From Flavobacterium amnicola (lineage in GTDB: Bacteria; Bacteroidota; Bacteroidia; Flavobacteriales; Flavobacteriaceae), in the NCBI RefSeq assembly GCF_004122165.1, contig NZ_SBKO01000005.1, positions 62,001 through 126,000 of the forward strand: a stretch of DNA of 64,000 nt, given 5' to 3'. A program made the position numbers and the translations under genes. The notes under the pieces were generated by a model, which did not search any database, had not been told where the DNA came from, and saw only the letters and a program-made list of their open reading frames with translations. This document shows positions 55,701-64,000 of this stretch, one piece after another. Numbering within the stretch: the first letter of the stretch is position 1; every line of letters begins with the position of its first letter.

Positions 55701-57255
55701 AATTAAAATTCCATATTTAAATACGGATTATAACTTTGCGAATAATTCCATTGTCGATGTCACCGAAAATCAGTTTTCATTCAGAAATATCAAACTTATT
55801 GATTCCAAATTTAAGACAGAAGGAATCTTAAGCGGTGGAATCAGGCACAACAAATTTGCCGATTGGTTAATGGATTTAAATATCAATTCATCCCGAATTT
55901 TAGCACTAGATACTAAAGATTCTGATGATGCACTCTATTATGGTACGGCATTTATTAATGGTAATGCTTCTATTAAAGGTCCAATTAACGGCTTGGTGAT
56001 TAATGTGAATGCTACTTCCGAAAAAGGAACGTCAATCAAAATTCCAATTAGTGATACCGAAGCCACTACTGAAAAGGATTATATTAAATTTATTAATTCA
56101 AAATCAGATACTTCAAAAGGAGTGTTAGGTAAAGAAAAAGGATACAATGGTATAGAACTTAATTTTGAGTTGGATATTACACCTGTTGCCGAGATTGAAG
56201 TAATTATTAATAAGAGTAATGGTCACGGTCTTAAAGGACGTGGAGTAGGTTCGCTTTTAATGGAAATCAATACTTTAGGAAAATTCAATATGTGGGGAGA
56301 TTTCCAGGTGTATGAAGGGATATATAACTTTAAGTATGGTGGAATTATTGATAAAAAATTCGCGGTAAAAAAAGGAGGCTATATTTCTTGGGATGGAGAT
56401 CCTTTGAATGCCACACTAAACATGGAAGCAATTTATAAAACCGAAGCCAATCCAGCGCCGCTATTAGACAATCCTAATTTCAATAAAAAAATTCCAACGG
56501 AAGTTGTCGTAAAATTGACTGATCGATTGAGTAATCCTACACCCGATATTACGATTGAGTTCCCAAATGCGAGTTCTATATTAAGGTCTGATATCGATTA
56601 TAAACTGAGCGATAGCGATACCCGACAAAAACAGGCTTTTGCATTATTATCCTCGGGTACGTTTTTGAGTGATAAAGGGGTTTCCGATTTGGATTTGACC
56701 ATGAATTTATTTGAAACCGCAGGAAGTTTATTTGAAGATATATTCTCGAGTGGCGATGGTAAATTTAAGTTGTCGCCGGTGTACACACAAGGAAACAGAC
56801 GTAATTCCGATTTCCAAACAGAAAGTAGAGTAGGGGTTACACTTTCCACCGATTTGAGTGATAGAATTTCTGTTAATGGTAAGTTTGATGTACCTGTGGG
56901 TGGATTAAACGAATCGGTTATTGTTGGAAATATTGAAGTGCAACTTCGATTAAATGAAGATGGAACGTTAAAAGCTCGCTTTTTTAATCGTGAGAATGAT
57001 ATTAATTATCTTGGAGAAAGTGGAATTGGCTATACACAAGGGCTGGGAGTTTCCTATGAAGTCGATTTTAATACTTTCAAAGAATTGGTGAATAAAATTT
57101 TAAACTCTAAAAAAGCCAAAAAAGAAAAAGAATCGAAAGACGAAACACCCGATTCCGATTTTTCACCCGAATTCATCCAATTTACCGATCAGCGTCAAAA
57201 GAAATCTTCAGAAAAACCTAAAAATCCTGAGGAAAAAGCACCCGATTTGAACTAA
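52732..57255 (+). CDS. tamB: TamB-like translocation/assembly module protein
   Basis: The 1507-residue protein starts at TTG. An in-frame TAA lies seven bases upstream, and the short basic leader before the single N-terminal helix (residues 16-35) fits the family. A very long beta-rich region follows, with AsmA-like repeats such as FGGVKLKNILIRDYK near 64. The C-terminal TamB/DUF490 domain (about residues 1080-1460) contains GRGVGSLLMEINTLGKFNMWGDFQVYEG pieces. TamB-family proteins span the periplasm and move phospholipids and possibly outer-membrane proteins. The last 45 residues are Lys/Glu/Pro-rich. It is divergent from tsaD. Confidence 0.9.
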   Translation: MEETKKNTGLKKFLKYMLFFLLGIILLLLGLAIALNTPSVQTRLGKYATEWLNKEFKTNITIDEASFTVFGGVKLKNILIRDYKKDTLFHIKVLKTNILDAKKMIDGDLHFGEVRLDGLYFKLKNYKGERDTNLDKFVELFEDGKPSTSKKKFLLTAQKMHLIDSKFIFIDENASEKLVFSAKKLNAETSNFKVLGPDVTMKIDEMSFVDNRGLVVDNLTSDFTYTKKNIHLANLDLITPNSKLIGDVELRYKREYFSDFNNKVLFDVRIDQASVSSTDLKLFYGEFGEGQQFDVKGKLIGTLNNFKTKKLILIDENNSEIRGDFNFKNLFKKEKNTFYMKGKFSKISSTYNDLNKILPRVLGDNLPTTFKKFGRFTLSGETEVTMKTVKANVVLNTALGNVQSNLSMTNIDYIDNATYKGNVKLNNFNLGKFLTREDVGIVNLDLDVDGKGFKEKYLDTKIKGKVRSVYYNRYNYQNIVVDGSMKKAVFNGSISANDPNLIMEFDGNLDLGKRENKYDFHANVEYANLKKLNIYTADDISVFRGDVIMNLQGNSIDNLYGDVYINQTSYENSKDTYFFDDFMVKSTFDQDRVRTITINSPDIIEGKVEGKFQFKQLPDLIENSLGSLYANYSPNKVSKGQFVKFDFNVYSKLVEVFYPEISLGENTFMKGEIDSNDGLFRFNFKSPNIKAYGNEIDNINIDIDNKNPLYNAYIEMDSIKTKYYKVSDMSLINVTANDTLFFRTEFKGGKKGKDFYNLNLYHTINEENNSVVGIKKSEVNFKDYLWFINEKEAKDNKIVFNKKLTDFSVEKISVTHENQVMELMGVLRDSTYKDLQLSFKDVQLDKITPSVDSLKFKGKVNGIVDFKQRNAIYEPSSSISIDSLNVNNFALGKLNIDVKGDDSFKNFKVNSVLKNEGLESFAADGNIFIEGKKTLLDLDLRLEDFNMAIFAPFGGEVLTNIRGLASGTASFEGELENPDINGRVYLNKAGIKIPYLNTDYNFANNSIVDVTENQFSFRNIKLIDSKFKTEGILSGGIRHNKFADWLMDLNINSSRILALDTKDSDDALYYGTAFINGNASIKGPINGLVINVNATSEKGTSIKIPISDTEATTEKDYIKFINSKSDTSKGVLGKEKGYNGIELNFELDITPVAEIEVIINKSNGHGLKGRGVGSLLMEINTLGKFNMWGDFQVYEGIYNFKYGGIIDKKFAVKKGGYISWDGDPLNATLNMEAIYKTEANPAPLLDNPNFNKKIPTEVVVKLTDRLSNPTPDITIEFPNASSILRSDIDYKLSDSDTRQKQAFALLSSGTFLSDKGVSDLDLTMNLFETAGSLFEDIFSSGDGKFKLSPVYTQGNRRNSDFQTESRVGVTLSTDLSDRISVNGKFDVPVGGLNESVIVGNIEVQLRLNEDGTLKARFFNRENDINYLGESGIGYTQGLGVSYEVDFNTFKELVNKILNSKKAKKEKESKDETPDSDFSPEFIQFTDQRQKKSSEKPKNPEEKAPDLN

Positions 57256-57371
57256 ATCCTAAAAACTTATTAACGAAAACGTTTGAATTTTAAAATCTCT
57301 CTTAGATTTTAACAAATGTTTCATTTTTAACAAAGTTTCTTTAGTAATTTTACATTATCAATTAAAAGTTA

Positions 57372-58358
57372 ATGTCAAAAGCAATAAAAAAAATTGGAGT
57401 TTTAACCTCCGGTGGTGATTCTCCAGGGATGAATGCGGCCATTCGGTCGGTGGTTCGTACTTGTGCTTACCATAATATAGAATGTGTAGGAATTTACCGT
57501 GGGTACCAAGGAATGATTGAAGGTGATTTCAAAGAAATGGGACCTCGTTCGGTAAAGAATATCGTACATCTTGGTGGCACTATTTTAAAGTCGGCACGCT
57601 CTAAAGATTTTATGACCGCCGAAGGACGAAAAATAGCACACGAACACCTGAAAAATGCTGGAATTGATGCTTTAGTAGTGATTGGTGGTGACGGAACCTT
57701 TACTGGAGCTGAAATCTTTAATAATGAATTCAATTACCCAGTTATGGGGATTCCAGGAACCATCGATAATGATATTTTTGGAACTAGTCACACCTTGGGT
57801 TATGATACGGCCCTAAATACGGTAGTGGAATGTATCGATAAAATCCGTGATACGGCCAATTCACACAACCGACTTTTCTTTGTGGAAGTGATGGGACGTG
57901 ATGCTGGTCATATTGCACTTAACGCAGGTATTGGAGCAGGAGCAGAAGAAATTCTGATTCCAGAAGAAGATCTAGGATTAGACCGCCTGTTAGAATCCCT
58001 CGAAAAAAGTAAAGCTTCTGGAAAATTATCAAGTATTGTCGTGGTTTCGGAAGGTGATAAAATTGGAAAAAATGTTTTCGAACTCAAAGAATACGTAGAA
58101 GAAAACCTTCCTGAATATGACGTGCGTGTTTCGGTTTTAGGACACATGCAACGTGGCGGTTCGCCATCTTGTTTCGACCGAGTTTTGGCCTCACGATTGG
58201 GCGTAAAAGCAGTCGAATCTTTATTAGAAGGAAAATCAAATTATATGGTGGGTTTGTTACAAGACAAAGTAGCTTTAACGCCACTAGAACAAGCTATCAA
58301 AGGAAGCTCTAAAATTGATGAAGAACTCCTAAGAGTTTCCGATATCATGACTACATAA
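57372..58358 (+). CDS. pfkA: 6-phosphofructokinase, ATP-dependent type
   Basis: The 328-residue enzyme phosphorylates fructose 6-phosphate in glycolysis. Motifs are LTSGGDSPGMNAAIRSVVR near residue 11, GGDGTFTGA near 103, and PGTIDND near 126. Gly at the second position of GGDG and in PGTIDND marks the ATP-using form, since pyrophosphate-dependent enzymes have GGDD and PKTIDND. It is followed after 73 bases by gap, with a repeat element in the gap between them. Confidence 0.96.
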   Translation: MSKAIKKIGVLTSGGDSPGMNAAIRSVVRTCAYHNIECVGIYRGYQGMIEGDFKEMGPRSVKNIVHLGGTILKSARSKDFMTAEGRKIAHEHLKNAGIDALVVIGGDGTFTGAEIFNNEFNYPVMGIPGTIDNDIFGTSHTLGYDTALNTVVECIDKIRDTANSHNRLFFVEVMGRDAGHIALNAGIGAGAEEILIPEEDLGLDRLLESLEKSKASGKLSSIVVVSEGDKIGKNVFELKEYVEENLPEYDVRVSVLGHMQRGGSPSCFDRVLASRLGVKAVESLLEGKSNYMVGLLQDKVALTPLEQAIKGSSKIDEELLRVSDIMTT

Positions 58359-58383
58359 GTCATAAAATAAATCAGAATATTAG

Positions 58384-59439
<1,056 letters not shown>

Positions 59440-59454
59440 ATGGTAAAACATATT

Positions 59455-59483
59455 AAATCCCGTTCAATTTCGGGATTTTTTTA
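59455..59483 (+). terminator. Terminator of gap
   Basis: AAATCCCG pairs with CGGGATTT around an 8-base loop and is followed by a T tract, 15 bases after the gap stop. Confidence 0.85.
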
Positions 59484-59492
59484 TTTATATTT

Positions 59493-59607
59493 GGAGCTAT
59501 TCCTGCTGTCCGCTGTATCTGTCATTGCGAGTAACGAAGCGATCTTTTGGGATTGCGGCGTCAATTCTTCCTCGCAATGACAGGATGCCGCTACCATCAG
59601 GGCTATT
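59493..59607. repeat. Outer imperfect palindrome surrounding the inner repeat
   Basis: CCTGCTGTCCGCTGTATC on the left and the complement of GATGCCGCTACCATCAGG on the right match at about 12 of 18 positions. The inner TGTCATTG element lies between them. I recall CCGCTGTATC/GGATGCCGCT strings as common in Flavobacterium intergenic repeats. Limits are approximate. Confidence 0.5.
59520..59582. repeat. Palindromic repeat with 12-bp terminal inverted repeats
   Basis: TGTCATTGCGAG (59520-59531) and CTCGCAATGACA (59571-59582) are exact complements flanking a 39-base centre. This is the classical form of the CGCAATGACA element widespread in Bacteroidetes genomes as I recall. It contains no gene and is too short to encode a transposase. 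Confidence 0.85.
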
Positions 59608-59633
59608 AAACAAATAATTGAATACACCCGAAA

Positions 59634-60482
59634 ATGAAATTACTCGTAGATAGCGGTTCTACCAAAGCCGATTGGATTGCCATAAACACTCAAGGAGAAA
59701 CCATTTTTACATCTTCAACCTTAGGATTAAACCCAGAAATTTTAACCGAAGAGGAAATCATTTCTAGATTAAATCAATCCAAAGAAATTTCTGAAAATAG
59801 AGAAAAAGCAACGCATTTGTATTTTTACGGCGCAGGTTGTGGTACCGATAGAATGAAAAATCATTTGGCAATATTATTTAAAAAATATTTCACAAATGCA
59901 CATGTAGAAGTCCACGAAGATACCTATGCCGCCGTTTATGCCACTTGTGCTTTAGGCGAAAAAGCAATCGTTAGTATTTTAGGTACCGGTTCTAATTGTA
60001 GTTACTTTGATGGTGAAAAATTAATTCAAAAAGTACAATCTTTGGGCTATATCGCCATGGATGATTGTTCTGGAAATCGTTTTGGAAGACACATGCTTCG
60101 CGCTTTTTATTTTAATAAAATGCCAAAAGCATTAGCTGAAGAATTTGCAACAGAATTTAATATGGATGCCGATGTAGTCAAGCAAAATCTATACAAAGAA
60201 GCCAATCCAAATGCATATCTCGCTTCATTTGCTAGTTTTTTAATCAAACATAAAGAAACCGAATTTTGTAAAACATTCATCGAAAAAGAAATCGAAACTT
60301 TTGTAGAAAACTATATCCAACAATTTGATGATTATAAAGAAGTACCGAGTCATTTTATTGGTTCTATCGCTTTTCATTTAAAGGATGATTTGGAGCGAAT
60401 TTTAACGCAACATCAAATTAAATTAGGCAAAGTGTTTCAAAAACCTATTGAAGGTTTAATCGAATTTCATAAAAATCAATAA
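59634..60482 (+). CDS. BadF/BadG-type N-acetylglucosamine-kinase-like protein
   Basis: The 282-residue ASKHA-fold protein has the phosphate-1 motif LLVDSGSTKADWI near the N-terminus. The phosphate-2 segment is SILGTGSNCSYFDG near 113, followed by an adenosine-type motif later. The family includes N-acetylglucosamine kinase and activators of benzoyl-CoA reductases. The sugar kinase reading suits the neighbours pfkA, gap and mgsA. Its stop overlaps the mgsA start by one base, so translation is coupled. The substrate has not been shown. Confidence 0.8.
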   Translation: MKLLVDSGSTKADWIAINTQGETIFTSSTLGLNPEILTEEEIISRLNQSKEISENREKATHLYFYGAGCGTDRMKNHLAILFKKYFTNAHVEVHEDTYAAVYATCALGEKAIVSILGTGSNCSYFDGEKLIQKVQSLGYIAMDDCSGNRFGRHMLRAFYFNKMPKALAEEFATEFNMDADVVKQNLYKEANPNAYLASFASFLIKHKETEFCKTFIEKEIETFVENYIQQFDDYKEVPSHFIGSIAFHLKDDLERILTQHQIKLGKVFQKPIEGLIEFHKNQ

Positions 60483-60850
60483 TGGAAATAGCAATCATAG
60501 CCCACGATGGTAAAAAAGCTGATATGGTTCAGTTCTTAAATAAGAACATGGATATTTTACACCAAGAAAACATCAAAATCATTGCCACAGGAACAACGGG
60601 AGGAAAGGCCGAAGCAGCGGGTATTAAAGTAAAAAAATTACTCAGCGGACCTTTGGGTGGTGATGCCCAAATTGCCGCCCGAGTAGCTGAAGGTAAGTGT
60701 AAAATGGTCTTGTTTTTTAAAGATCCTATGAGCAGTCATCCACACGAACCGGATATCAATATGCTCATCAGAATTTGCGACGTTCATAACGTGCCAGTAG
60801 CGACAAACGAAGCTACGGCACAGCTTTTACTCAATGCCATCGCCATCTAA
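60482..60850 (+). CDS. mgsA: Methylglyoxal synthase
   Basis: The 122-residue enzyme converts dihydroxyacetone phosphate to methylglyoxal and phosphate, bypassing lower glycolysis when phosphate is scarce. Motifs are the N-terminal AHDGKKADM, TGTTGGKAE near 37, catalytic GPLGGDAQI near 56, and HPHEPDI near 84. E. coli MgsA is 152 residues, so this is the short form without the N- and C-terminal extensions. Coupling with a sugar kinase gene is notable. Confidence 0.93.
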   Translation: MEIAIIAHDGKKADMVQFLNKNMDILHQENIKIIATGTTGGKAEAAGIKVKKLLSGPLGGDAQIAARVAEGKCKMVLFFKDPMSSHPHEPDINMLIRICDVHNVPVATNEATAQLLLNAIAI

Positions 60851-60946
60851 AGAATATTAAAATGTTAAATCTCTCTTCTGGCTTGATTTTTGTTTTTACA
60901 GCATAAATATTTTTGTATATTGCCTTAACCAAAATAACCTTAAATC

Positions 60947-61525
60947 ATGAAAAAAATTGTATTACTATTAATAGTGTTATCTGTAAGTTTGACATACGGA
61001 CAGAAGAAAAAGAAAAAAGTAACGGAAGCAAAAGCTCCAGCTGGTGCTTTAGCAAAAACGGGTGATGCCTCTGTTGTTTTTGATAAAAAAAAGGATTTAT
61101 TTTTGGTTGTAGCTAAAGATAGTATGTTGTTGACTAAAAGTCGTTCTGATTTTAATCCGACGAACATGAAAATTGCACCTGTAAAAGTAAAAGCAAACAC
61201 TTTTTATTGCGTAACATGGAATGAAACTCAAAAATCGGATACCAAGCTTAAAAAAGAAGTAGCAACAGTAACGGAAAGTCAAATTTGGAACCCGATGACT
61301 AAAACATTAATGATTGGGAATACTCAAAAAGCGGTAGATGTTACTGAAATTGAATTTCTTGACCGATTGAAAACTGCTTCGCAAACCGTTTATAAAAAAC
61401 GTAGTGAAGGGTATTTGTTTTCGTTATTGCCAAATGGAGATTTTTCATTAAGCAACAAATCGGCTACTACAAAATATGCCTATAACGAAAAATCAGCTCG
61501 TTATGAGCCTGTAAAAAAGAAATAA
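60947..61525 (+). CDS. Secreted protein of unknown function
   Basis: The 192-residue protein has a signal peptide (residues 1-19, SLTYGQ) followed at once by a Lys-rich stretch (KKKKKVTEAK). A mixed domain of about 140 residues carries FYCVTWNETQK and QIWNPMTKTLMIGN. I do not recognise a family and no catalytic motif stands out. The protein is very Lys-rich overall and probably periplasmic. A TATTTTTG at 60908-60915 may be its -7 box, and a strong terminator follows. Confidence 0.65.
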   Translation: MKKIVLLLIVLSVSLTYGQKKKKKVTEAKAPAGALAKTGDASVVFDKKKDLFLVVAKDSMLLTKSRSDFNPTNMKIAPVKVKANTFYCVTWNETQKSDTKLKKEVATVTESQIWNPMTKTLMIGNTQKAVDVTEIEFLDRLKTASQTVYKKRSEGYLFSLLPNGDFSLSNKSATTKYAYNEKSARYEPVKKK

Positions 61526-61543
61526 TTATCATTTAACAAAATA

Positions 61544-61576
61544 AAAAAAGGCGAGCTTAATAGCTCGCTTTTTTTA
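61544..61576. terminator. Bidirectional terminator
   Basis: GCGAGCT-TAAT-AGCTCGC is bordered by A and T tracts between two convergent genes. Confidence 0.85.
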
Positions 61577-62227
61577 TTAATCCCTTTTCATTGTTGTCCC
61601 CATAACTGGTGCAATTGATGTTAATTTTCCTTCCTTCAATTTTACATTGATTATTCTAGAATTTTTTACGATTCTTTCAGTCTCTTCCATTCCGATAAAA
61701 GAGAAAAGTAACAACTCTCCTTTTTTAGCTTTTATTTTAAAAAGACCTTGCTTATCAGTATACACGCCAGTTAATGTTCCTTTGGCTAGAATAAACACTC
61801 CTTCAATTGGATTAGAAGCTTCATCGCTAACTATTCCAGTGATTGTAATCTCTTTTTCTTGATTTTCAGGTTGGTAAGCTATTTTTCCAACCACAATATT
61901 TTTGTTAGTTGTTTGTTCTGTTTTTGGATTTTCTTGGGCTGATATTTTGGTGTCCCAAAGCGAAATGATTCCAAAGAATACAGTTGCTAACCAAACTGAT
62001 TTTTTCTTTTTCGGATAAAATAATTCTCTATCAAGTTGTGAAGGTAAAAATCTGCCACAAATAGAATTACTTTTATTATAGGTCTCAATAATTTGTAAAT
62101 CTGTGGCTCGAGTAAAATCGAAAACCTGCTTTTCACAAGAAAAACAAAATCTCCCTTTTTCTACTAATTTCATGCCATTCCAATCTCCATGGCAAGGTTC
62201 CGGTATCGATAAATGTAGTTTTTTCAT
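61577..62227 (-). CDS. Cys-motif protein with carboxypeptidase-regulatory-like domain
   Basis: The 216-residue protein has a conserved N-terminal module (residues 1-70) starting LSIPEPCHGDWNGM. It has RFCFSC near 27-32 and Cys near 57, which together look like a small metal- or disulfide-stabilised fold. A transmembrane helix follows near 76-93 (VWLATVFFGIISLW). The C-terminal CarboxypepD_reg-like beta-sandwich contains GIVSDEASNPIEGVFILAKGT pieces near 132 and resembles a TonB-dependent-receptor plug-side domain. Proteins with this layout occur in Bacteroidetes. Their role is unknown. Confidence 0.75.
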   Translation of the reverse strand: MKKLHLSIPEPCHGDWNGMKLVEKGRFCFSCEKQVFDFTRATDLQIIETYNKSNSICGRFLPSQLDRELFYPKKKKSVWLATVFFGIISLWDTKISAQENPKTEQTTNKNIVVGKIAYQPENQEKEITITGIVSDEASNPIEGVFILAKGTLTGVYTDKQGLFKIKAKKGELLLFSFIGMEETERIVKNSRIINVKLKEGKLTSIAPVMGTTMKRD

Positions 62228-62297
62228 AAGTTCTTAAAATAAAAAAAGGTCTATACATACATAGAGACCATTTTTTATAAAAAGGTTGGGAGTGAGA

Positions 62298-63335
62298 CTA
62301 TTTTATTTTTAGCTCAAACATTTTATCCCAGTTTTTTCCGGTCACAAAGATAGTTTTAGTAGCGGGGTTGTATGCAATTCCGTTTAATGTGTCTTCTTTG
62401 CTGGCACTAGTTTTAGCACGTAAGCCCGATAAGTCTACAACAGCTTCAATCGCTCCGGTATTTGGATTTACAATCATTATTGCATCTTTTTGCCAAACGT
62501 TTGCATAAATTTTACCATCGATCCATTCTAATTCATTGACACTGGTTACTTTACTTGAATTTGTATACACATTTATATTGTCAATCATTTTTTGATTTTC
62601 CGGATCCATTTTCCAAATCTTTTCCGTTCCATCCGATTGATAAATAAATTTTCCATCATTAGTCATTCCCCATCCTTCCACTTTTTTATCATAATTGAAT
62701 GTTTTTTCCAATTTTAAAGTTTCCGCATTGTAGATAAATCCAGTATAATCTTGCCAAGTCAATTGAAAAACTTTACCATTAATAAAGGTAATTCCTTCTC
62801 CAAAATATTTAGCTTCCAAATTAACTTGTTGTATTACTTTCCCCGTTTTATAATCGGTTTTTCTTAAGTTAGATTCTCCATTATGTCCCGTACTTTCGTA
62901 TAAAAAACCGTTATGAAATTCTAAACCTTCTGTAAAAGCCCCTTTATCGTGGGGATACGTATTTACAATAGAATAGCTTAATAATTTTGGTTCAACTGCC
63001 GAAACCATTTCAATACGAGTACCTGTTTCGAATTTTTCTCCTTCAAAATAAACGATAGCTTTTAAATTCTGATACCCTAATTTTTCATTGTCTAATTTGC
63101 TATTTAAAGCTGTATTTCCTTTCGATGTACCAATTTTTTTATCATTATTATAATACACAACTGAATCGATAGTAATCTCTTTTTTATTTGTTACGGTTAG
63201 CGAAATAGGATCTCCAGAATGATACATCATCTTAAATTGTGTCTCATCTATAGAAAATAAATTTTTTTTATCACCCTCACAGCTGGCTCCAAGTAGGATT
63301 AAAGAGGTGAATGCTAAGAAGTTATATTTTTTCAT
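62298..63335 (-). CDS. Glutaminyl-peptide cyclotransferase, lipoprotein
   Basis: The 345-residue protein has a lipoprotein signal (LLGASC, Cys near 19). A beta-propeller of the plant/bacterial glutaminyl cyclotransferase type begins near residue 128 with YPHDKGAFTEGLEFHNGFLYESTG. Active-site-type segments are GWGMTNDGKFIYQSDG near 220 and VNELEWIDGKIYANVW near 267. These enzymes turn N-terminal Gln into pyroglutamate. In Bacteroidetes this modification stabilises many periplasmic proteins. The N-terminal 110 residues form an extra domain of unknown role. Confidence 0.9.
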   Translation of the reverse strand: MKKYNFLAFTSLILLGASCEGDKKNLFSIDETQFKMMYHSGDPISLTVTNKKEITIDSVVYYNNDKKIGTSKGNTALNSKLDNEKLGYQNLKAIVYFEGEKFETGTRIEMVSAVEPKLLSYSIVNTYPHDKGAFTEGLEFHNGFLYESTGHNGESNLRKTDYKTGKVIQQVNLEAKYFGEGITFINGKVFQLTWQDYTGFIYNAETLKLEKTFNYDKKVEGWGMTNDGKFIYQSDGTEKIWKMDPENQKMIDNINVYTNSSKVTSVNELEWIDGKIYANVWQKDAIMIVNPNTGAIEAVVDLSGLRAKTSASKEDTLNGIAYNPATKTIFVTGKNWDKMFELKIK

Positions 63336-63388
63336 TTTAAAATTATTTGCAAATACAATATACGAAGGCTTTTATATAAACCAAAGCG

Positions 63389-63419
63389 TTTGCAAAAATA
63401 CAAAAAGATTGTATATTTG
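63389..63419 (+). promoter_or_regulatory. Promoter of the SRP RNA gene
   Basis: TTTG (63389-63392) and TATATTTG (63412-63419) are 19 bases apart, an exact match to the Bacteroidetes consensus. Transcription would start at or next to the first base of the SRP RNA. Confidence 0.8.
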
Positions 63420-63423
63420 CACC

Positions 63424-63517
63424 GGCAAGTCCTACACGACCAGCTCCTGCAGACTCCTCCAGGGTGGGAACGCAGCAAAGGTATGCGGTTGTAGCGGTGC
63501 GATGTAGGTCGCTTGCC
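63424..63517 (+). ncRNA. ffs: Signal recognition particle RNA, small bacterial (4.5S) type
   Basis: The RNA begins GGCAAG and ends CTTGCC, closing a long hairpin. The tip carries the conserved helix-8 sequence with GGGAACGCAGCAAAGG, which binds Ffh. The arms CCTACA and TGTAGG continue the stem. About 94 nucleotides is normal for the small form without an Alu domain. A TTTTTT tract follows directly. An antisense-free ORF track across it is spurious. Confidence 0.93.
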
Positions 63518-63579
63518 ATTTTTTAATTATTGCGAACCAAATTGTAGCAATCTTTTTTTTACAGAAACTTATGTTATTT

Positions 63580-63610
63580 ATCTCCCAATTAGCGGAGATT
63601 TTTTATTTTT
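63580..63610 (+). terminator. Possible terminator hairpin upstream of the epimerase gene
   Basis: ATCTCC and GGAGAT form a 6-bp stem around CAATTAGC and are followed by a T-rich tract. It is modest and may simply be a second stop after the SRP RNA. Confidence 0.4.
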
Positions 63611-63626
63611 ATGCCAAATCTCTCGT

Positions 63627-64000
63627 ATGACTCTTTCTTGGCAAAAAGTTACCCTTACTCTTAAAGAAACATTTTCAATTTCCTACGGAAATTACTCGCA
63701 TAGAGAAGCATTAATCGTAAGCTTGTCTTATAAAAATTTTGTTGGGTATGGCGAATGTACTTCGATTGATTATTACGGAATTAATCTAGAGGATTTAATT
63801 CAAAAACTAAAGCGCTGCAAGGATGCAATAGAAACGAATTCAATTGTATATCCAAACGAGTTTTATAAAATGGTTCTCAATTTAGATTTGGGATCATTTT
63901 TAACTTCTGCTTTAGATTGTGCCTATTGGGATTTGTTCGGAAAATTAGAAGGGAAAAGTTTTTTAGAGTTGAACGAAATAATAGTAAACTCAATTCCAGA
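63627..64000 (+). CDS. Dipeptide epimerase (enolase superfamily), N-terminal part
   Basis: The first 124 codons from the ATG at 63627 run off the window edge. The N-terminal capping domain has the features of L-Ala-D/L-Glu epimerases: TLKETFSISYGNYSHREALIV, then GYGECTSIDYYG, then SALDCAYWDLFGKLEGKSF. Those enzymes convert the L-Ala-D-Glu released from peptidoglycan so that it can be recycled. The catalytic Lys and metal ligands lie beyond the edge, so other muconate-lactonizing-like activities such as o-succinylbenzoate synthase remain possible. Confidence 0.7.
   Translation, partial: MTLSWQKVTLTLKETFSISYGNYSHREALIVSLSYKNFVGYGECTSIDYYGINLEDLIQKLKRCKDAIETNSIVYPNEFYKMVLNLDLGSFLTSALDCAYWDLFGKLEGKSFLELNEIIVNSIP

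Noticed and set aside
63307..63507. 66-residue plus-strand ORF across the SRP RNA gene
   Set aside because: It overlaps the ffs promoter and structured RNA and has no coding character of its own.

Overview
The window is a low-GC chromosomal segment from the phylum Bacteroidetes, very probably a Flavobacterium or close relative. Several features point there: promoters of the form TTTG-N19/20-TAnnTTTG, a secreted protein with a YPNP-type T9SS sorting domain, lipoproteins with an Asn/Asp-rich stretch after the lipobox Cys, a short flavobacterial-type arginine decarboxylase beside a deoxyhypusine-synthase-like gene, and a RimK fused to a protease-like domain. Most of it is conserved chromosomal housekeeping. 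I see no phage, integrase, transposase, CRISPR array or recognisable defence system. No gene-free stretch exceeds about 292 bases.

Layout. 1-6.3 kb: tail of a NupG-like permease, rpsA with a structured leader, a large T9SS protein, then pyrR-pyrB and a STAS-like protein. 6.3-10.6 kb (minus): an acidic-tailed small protein, a deoxyhypusine-synthase-like protein, arginine decarboxylase and aroB. 10.6-14.1 kb (plus): a tight run of proline dehydrogenase, RNase Z, SDR and pdxH. 14.3-21.5 kb: DEAD-box helicase and ureohydrolase (minus), a coiled-coil membrane protein (plus), and a four-gene minus run panB, RluA-type synthase, aldehyde dehydrogenase, membrane protein. 21.6-27.1 kb (plus): an NTF2-like secreted protein and a KdpD/KdpE-like two-component pair followed by the potassium permease kup and a porin. 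27.1-31.5 kb: serine ammonia-lyase plus DUF2809 protein (minus), then an LTA-synthase-like sulfatase with a membrane-anchored phosphatase. 31.5-37.4 kb (minus): a five-gene operon headed by a protease/RimK fusion and containing YetF- and TMEM175-type membrane proteins, preceded by clpC.

37.6-43.7 kb: gyrA, a TPR protein, an NlpC/P60 hydrolase and thiolase. 43.9-44.2 kb: a Ser-Pro-Arg tRNA operon with its own promoter. 44.2-52.6 kb: a VanX-like dipeptidase, a hypothetical, a THUMP-like methyltransferase, an AI-2E-type permease, two tandem M43 metalloprotease lipoproteins, and DUF4159-rsmE-tsaD. 52.7-57.3 kb: a 1507-residue TamB-like protein. 57.4-60.9 kb: a sugar-phosphate cluster of pfkA, gap, an N-acetylglucosamine-kinase-like gene and mgsA, with gap flanked by two copies of a palindromic repeat. 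60.9-64 kb: a secreted hypothetical, a Cys-motif/carboxypeptidase-regulatory-like protein, glutaminyl cyclotransferase, the SRP RNA gene and the start of a dipeptide epimerase.

The best leads are modest. They are the deoxyhypusine-synthase-like protein that lacks the catalytic Lys, the KdpDE-Kup-porin arrangement without KdpFABC, the RimK fusion operon with two channel-like membrane proteins, the repeats hugging gap, and the rpsA start codon in the loop of a perfect palindrome. I found no convincing wholly new system.
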